Of a stretch of DNA of 64,000 nt, positions 59,422-64,000 are shown in pieces. The notes under the pieces are model-generated. The model ran no database searches. It had not been told where the DNA came from and worked only from the letters and a program-made list of their open reading frames with translations. Position 1 is the first letter of the stretch. Each line of letters begins with the position of its first letter. Both the position numbers and the translations under genes were made by a program. Source of the stretch: Malania oleifera (taxonomy: Eukaryota; Streptophyta; Magnoliopsida; Santalales; Ximeniaceae); the NCBI RefSeq assembly GCF_029873635.1, contig NC_080423.1:104079773-104143772 (forward strand). The letters run 5' to 3'.

Positions 59422-59776
59422 TTTTGTAAAAATGAAAATTTTCCCCGGATTCCATATATATATATATATATATATATAAACAGGGGATTTCGTCTACTAG
59501 ACCCTATATTCGTCGACGAGTCCTTCACAAATTTCGTTGACGAAATTCAGGCTGCCTCAGAACCCCTCTCGGTATTTTCTCATCGATGAAGTCCTGTGTT
59601 CGTCGACGAAACCCTATGTTCGTCAACGAATCTTGGCAATTTTCCTGAAATTATTTTTATTTAATATTATCTCTAAAATGCAATGTTGTCGACGAAGTCT
59701 ACGGCCTCCTTCTGTTTCTATATCTATTATCCTCTCTCTTTAATATTTGAATATGAATATTTTCTGGGTCGTTACA
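57586..59776 (-). mobile_element. Solo gypsy-type LTR (2,191 bp)
   Basis: It starts TGTAATGACCTC and ends GGGTCGTTACA, flanked by an exact CGTAT duplication (57581-57585 and 59777-59781). On the minus strand it resembles the solo LTR at 36290-38344 in ends, the GGTTGTGCGGCCC-type block near 58147 and the U3 palindromes TTCGTCGACGAA (59505-59700). It includes (GA)n (59370-59408) and (AT)n (59453-59477) tracts. No internal region remains, consistent with LTR-LTR recombination. Confidence 0.92.
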
Positions 59777-61021
59777 CGTATGAATATATATAATTGCATG
59801 CATCAAATCACGCACGTAAACACTTTAACTCGTTCTCAAAACAGAAGGTGGTGGACAAATGATAATGTTTATCTATAGTTGAAAGCAAATGATTTGCCAT
59901 GTATGTTAATAGATGCAAATTTAGGGTTTGATGAAATGATTTTTCGTTTAACTTTCACTCATCCTTTCAAAAATATTTTAACATTCATTTTATCATAATT
60001 ATCTTTGTACATGGTTTTTATTTTTGGAAAACTTTTAACGAAATTTCGACAGCGTGCCGTATGTAAATTTGACATTTTCTCATAAAACATGTACCTGATA
60101 AGTTCAAATAAGTCATTTATAATTTAGTTCAAGACATACGAGAACCCATATCCACTACCAGCATGCAATACACATCAATTGCGTCCGCCATGCAGAAGGC
60201 ATTTTAGACTAGCATGCAATCAGGTAGCAATCAACAAAAACAAATTAAAGTTCAGTTTATTTAAAGTCCACTCCACGTAGTTTTTATGATTAAGAAATAT
60301 AAATCATCCACGCAATTAATCTATGCTGAAAATAAAGAGAGTAAGGGAAAGAGAGTGACACCGAGTTTTTTACGAGGTTCGACTTATCCCCAGCCTACGT
60401 CCTCGCCTTAGGTAAACCACCTAAGGATTCACTAAACCAGTTCCTTTCTGGGCGGAACAAAACTGTTACACACTCCTTCAGTAGGTTAGAGTAATCACCT
60501 CTCCAAGTGATACCCCACGCTTTGGCACTCCTTCAATAGAGTAATCACATCTCCAATCGATACCCCGCGCTTGGTCAATGATCCAACAACCTGGAATCAT
60601 CAAAAACAAGAAACAAGAGCTACGTACAATAATGCTTTCTAACAAAGCATATTAATACAACTTCAAACACTATGCACTTCAAAATTTAAATATCAAAGTG
60701 AAATAAGATGAAGGTCAAGATTAGATTTCACCAAGATTCCTTCTTAGATGAGGATTAGCAGTAAAGACCAAAGTAAGATGGATTCAGCACTTCAAATTAT
60801 CTCAGCAAATCAGTTTTGTAATGAGTGAGTAAGAGAAAATTGAAATTAGAGAGCTTGAATGCTGATATTATGCTTTTGTAATTAATTCATTGGGTTAAAA
60901 GAGTATTTATAAAGATTTTAGAGTGAGTTTCCTTGTTTCCCAAGTTGCTTGAAGTCTCCCCCAAGTGTTTATAGTGTTCACATTTGAAAAGCTAATTTTT
61001 AAAATTTTCCTGTTGAAGTTC
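59777..61021. other. Intergenic DNA with a copia-type LTR remnant
   Basis: At 60340-60940 the sequence carries GTGACACCGAG, ACGAGGTTCGAC, GCCTACGTCC and CACACTCCTTCAGTAGG words (with a short duplicated CTCCTTCA...ATCACCTCTCCAA phrase), and on the minus strand a TATA-like CTTTATAAATAC (about 60919-60908). This looks like an LTR of the copia type in minus orientation. The rest is AT-rich. Confidence 0.45.
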
Positions 61022-62280
61022 CATTACAAAAAAATAGGTTTTTAGTGATGAAAGTATTAGTGACGGTTTTAAAACCGTCACTAATAGTGTTGTATTAATT
61101 ACGATTTTTCAGAACCGACACTCATAGTGTAAGCATTAGTGACGATTTTAGCTGTCGTCACTAATACAAAACTATTAGTGATGGTTTAGAACCGTCACTA
61201 ATACTTTTCGTCACTAAAAAATGCGCGGCAAACAATTTTCACGCAAAAATTGACTATTTTATGATATTAGTGACGGATTAAATTCGTCACTTAAAGTCAC
61301 TTATTAGTGACAATTAACAAACTGTCACTACTAATAGTTATGAATATATTAAAAAAAATTACTTAATGGTATTAGTGACGGATTGGGATATCCGTCACTA
61401 ATAATGTGTATTAGTGACGGTTTTGAAACCGTCACCACTAGTTTTTTTTATTTAAAAAAATTAAGTAAAGGGTATTAGTGACGGATTGGGAGATCCATCA
61501 CTAATAAGAGGATTTCAGTGACGGTTTTGAAACCGTCACTACTAGGTTTTTATTTAAAAAATATAAAATAAATTTGGTTAAGGGTATTATTGACAATTTG
61601 GGAGAACCGTCACTACTAATAGGGCATTAGTGACGAATTTGACAACCGTCACTACTAAAAAAATTTAACTTCAGAGTATTAATGATGAATTTGTAGATTC
61701 GTCACTATTGGCCCTTATTAGTGACTGTTGACAACCGTCACTAATACTACCTGTTTTAAAAAAATTAAAAATTTTAAGTTCAGAGTATTAGTGGCGAATT
61801 TATAAATTCGTCACTATTTCTCCCTTATTAATGACGGATTTGGAAACCGTCACTAATAATTCCTTTTTAAAAAAAACAAATAAAAAAATTTTCAATTCAA
61901 AGTATTAGTGACGATGTTTTATATTCGTCACTAATAAGAGACTAATAGTGACGAATTTTTAGATTCTTCACTAATACTTCCTTTTTAAAAAAAATACAAA
62001 AAAATTTAAATTCAGAATATTAGTGACGAATTTGGACCGTCACTAATGCTTTGTTATTTATAAAAAAAAATAAACGGAGAGTTATAGTGACGGTTTCAAA
62101 ACCGTCACTAATGTCAAGAATATTAGTGACGAATTTATAAATTCGACACCATTTGTGTCTTATTAGTGACAAATTTATATATTAGTGACGAATTTGGACC
62201 GTCACTAATGCTTTGTTATTTATAAAAAAAATAAACGGAGAGTAGTAGTAAGGTTTTGAAACTATCACTAATGCCCAAAA
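61022..62280 (+). mobile_element. CACTA-type transposon left end with long subterminal hairpin array
   Basis: CATTACAAAAAAAT at 61022 is a one-base variant of the CACTA terminus. From 61050 to 62270 there are more than 20 alternating copies of ATTAGTGACGGTTT and AAACCGTCACTAAT, many as ~30-bp hairpins, separated by A/T-rich spacers. The pattern is that of CACTA subterminal repeats; a second, shorter array is at 56698. The GC-rich, CT-rich stretch that follows may be the 5' part of the element's gene, running out of the window. Confidence 0.78.
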
Positions 62281-62289
62281 ATCCTTATT

Positions 62290-62640
62290 GTTGTCCGCGG
62301 GATATTTTCCCTCCTTCTCCAATTGGCTTCTTCCCCTTCCCCTCTGCCTACTTTCGCGAACAGAGCTCCCAATCGATCTCCCGCTGCTCTCCGCCGCAAG
62401 CCACCGCGCCAGCTCCTCCTCTTCCCTCTTGCTCCGGCGATCCTCTTTCCCAGTCTCCCCCTGCTCTTGATCGGTTGCAAGTCCACTCCAACTCCTCCTC
62501 TTCCCCTCATCCTACTCCAGTGATCCTCTCTCCCAGTCTCCCCCTGCTCTCAGCCGCAAGCCACCCCTCCTGCTCCGACGATCCTCTCTCCCAATCTCCC
62601 CCTGCTTTCGGCCACAAGCTCAGGTTCTTCTTTCCCTTTA
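62290..62640 (+). repeat. CT-rich tandem repeat, possible 5' exon of the CACTA element
   Basis: Imperfect tandem units start at about 62396 (CGCAAG), 62475, 62554 and 62612 and share GCTCCGGCGATCCTCT and TCCCAGTCTCCCCCTGCT words. Their composition differs sharply from the AT-rich surroundings. A possible splice donor (CTCAGGTTCTTC) lies at about 62625. The plus-strand frame (Pro/Ser-rich) is low-complexity and I assign no product. Confidence 0.5.
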
Positions 62641-62699
62641 TCATTTTACTTTCAAGCATATATTTCTTGATTTTATCTACTGTGAATATTTAAATCTGA

Positions 62700-64000
62700 T
62701 TTGGGAGATTTAGGAATGCTGTGAATGATCAAAATTGATTTGTGAGTGACTTGAATGATTTAAACTTCTATTGAGATCAAACTTCTATTGCCTAGATCCT
62801 AGAAGTCCCTAAGTGTTTTGGGAGTTCTCTCTTTGTTGCAAGTTGAGAACTTCAAGGATAAAGTTAGGATCCCAACAAGATGCTAAGGAATCTAAAAAAA
62901 TGTCAGAAGATAACCAATGTCAAAAAATAGACTTGAATATTTTGCATTATTTTTCTTGAAATAAACTGCTCTTACTTAGAATGCGAGTTTTTTTCCTGGC
63001 TCAGATCAGTCTCTTTATAAACCCTCAGAAGAGCCTCATAGCCATTTTTGTTTGATGTGCTAACATTCCGCATTATAGCTACATATGCTGCCTGCAGTAA
63101 TAGTACAGAAGGCAATTTAATTGGGTTGTAGCAGAAAGTAAAAAAAAATTAAGTTTACCCTTTCCATTTCATCAACCTTTCTCAAATCTGGAGGGAGCAA
63201 GGGTGCAATTCTATCCTCTAAAAATGCATAAAAAGGCCTACTTTCTTAGTCTTGTGTTGCACCATGGCCAAGCATAATGAGGGCAGTCAAAAGCTTTCCT
63301 CTCAACATGACTTCTAAGTGACCCTCACCTTGTATAGGATCCCAACCAAGTTCCCTGTTTAAAGAAAAATAAATTTAACACCTAAAAATACAACTTCAAG
63401 AATTATATAATATATTAGAATTTTAAAAATAAGACTTCCAAAATTATATAATATGTTAGAATTTTAAAAACAAATTGGCAAGAACTATTTGGACATCTGA
63501 GAGCAACTACCCCTTTGAGTAGACTTTCTGATGGATATACCCCTACAGTTCCCATGCAGTAGAAGTCCAACATCCTTTTTAAAAAAATCATTACCTTTGT
63601 GTTGAAGACTTACCCTTTCGTACTATACTAACTAGGATCATAGTTCATTCACCAAATATGTATCTGTAGATCAAATTTCATAATATGTAAAGCTTGCATT
63701 TGTACGTCCATCAACAATACTTCGTGAAACATACGTTTCAACTATCAACTAGCCCACTAATGGAACAGATAACCTTACTAGTGCCCTTCATTCAAGCCAT
63801 ATCAAGTTAATATGTATTCATAGCCACAACCAATCCATATATTTATGTTTGTAGTCAAAAGAACAAAGCAAAACTATAATTTGGAAAGCCATATGATACA
63901 ACTCTAGATCTCCAAACAACCCAATATTTTGCAAGCTTGATTGTAATGGGAGGAAGGGGTAATCCAATAGCAAGCTTTACATACAAGGGGTCATCTAAAA
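62700..64000. other. Uncharacterised DNA to the window end
   Basis: No gene is supported. It is moderately AT-rich, with a duplicated ~40-bp phrase (AATTATATAATATGTTAGAATTTT-like) at about 63395-63470. It may be the interior of the CACTA element starting at 61022. Confidence 0.35.

Noticed and set aside
59228-59589. Plus-strand frames with Arg-Glu and Tyr-Ile repeats
   Set aside because: They translate (GA)n and (AT)n tracts in the solo LTR.
61022-62280. Regularly spaced short repeats that look like a CRISPR array
   Set aside because: The units are inverted pairs with irregular A/T-rich spacers next to a CACTA terminus in plant DNA; no cas genes; subterminal repeats explain it.
62256-62693. 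145-codon Pro/Ser-rich open frame
   Set aside because: It is built from CT-rich tandem repeats, overlaps open frames in other phases, and has no recognisable domain; recorded as a repeat and possible 5' exon only.

Overview
The window is nuclear DNA from a flowering plant, most likely a woody eudicot. It is AT-rich, has spliced genes with GT-AG introns and long microsatellites, and carries a dense, nested load of plant retrotransposons, SINEs, LINEs, hAT-type miniature elements and CACTA-type ends. I cannot name the species from sequence alone.

Only three host genes are well supported. (1) 152-9597, plus strand: a secreted class-B-type (HAD superfamily) acid phosphatase / vegetative-storage-protein-like protein of 266 aa. 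Its three exons are split by an 8.48 kb second intron filled with transposons. (2) 31523-33451, plus strand: a two-exon, 362-aa membrane-anchored kinase-like protein that lacks key catalytic residues (a predicted pseudokinase). (3) 50734-47476, minus strand: a four-exon, 131-aa plant protein of unknown function whose introns also hold miniature elements. The three genes look unrelated; nothing suggests that they work together.

Layout. 1-9.6 kb: acid phosphatase gene. Its intron 2 holds an LTR scrap, two small TRIM retrotransposons, an hAT-like element with a LINE inside it, a second hAT-like element and an array of ~300 bp repeats. 9.6-19.2 kb: AT-rich intergenic DNA with LTR debris and a LINE 3' end into which a tRNA-derived SINE has jumped. 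19.2-28.2 kb: a full-length, dead Ty3/gypsy element with ~2 kb LTRs. 28.2-31.5 kb: an hAT-like element and AT-rich DNA. 31.5-33.5 kb: kinase-like gene. 35.3-42.3 kb: a full-length Ty1/copia element on the minus strand, split by a 2.06 kb gypsy-type solo LTR. 44.1-46.7 kb: a tandemly duplicated LTR-like unit. 47.5-50.7 kb: small minus-strand gene. 51-64 kb: a TRIM-like pair, a SINE and a LINE stacked on one target site, a scrap of endogenous pararetrovirus, an LTR fragment, two arrays of CACTA-type subterminal repeats and a 2.19 kb solo LTR.

Insertions were delimited mainly by their target-site duplications (TSDs): GTTTA for the gypsy element, AAAAG for the copia element, TAATA and CGTAT for the two solo LTRs, ATTCA for the TRIM, 8 bp for the hAT-like elements and 12-16 bp for the SINEs and LINEs. 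No RNA gene, CRISPR array or novel defence or biosynthetic system is visible. The most interesting material is the nested transposon architecture, sequence modules shared between different LTR families, the pseudokinase and the small uncharacterised gene.
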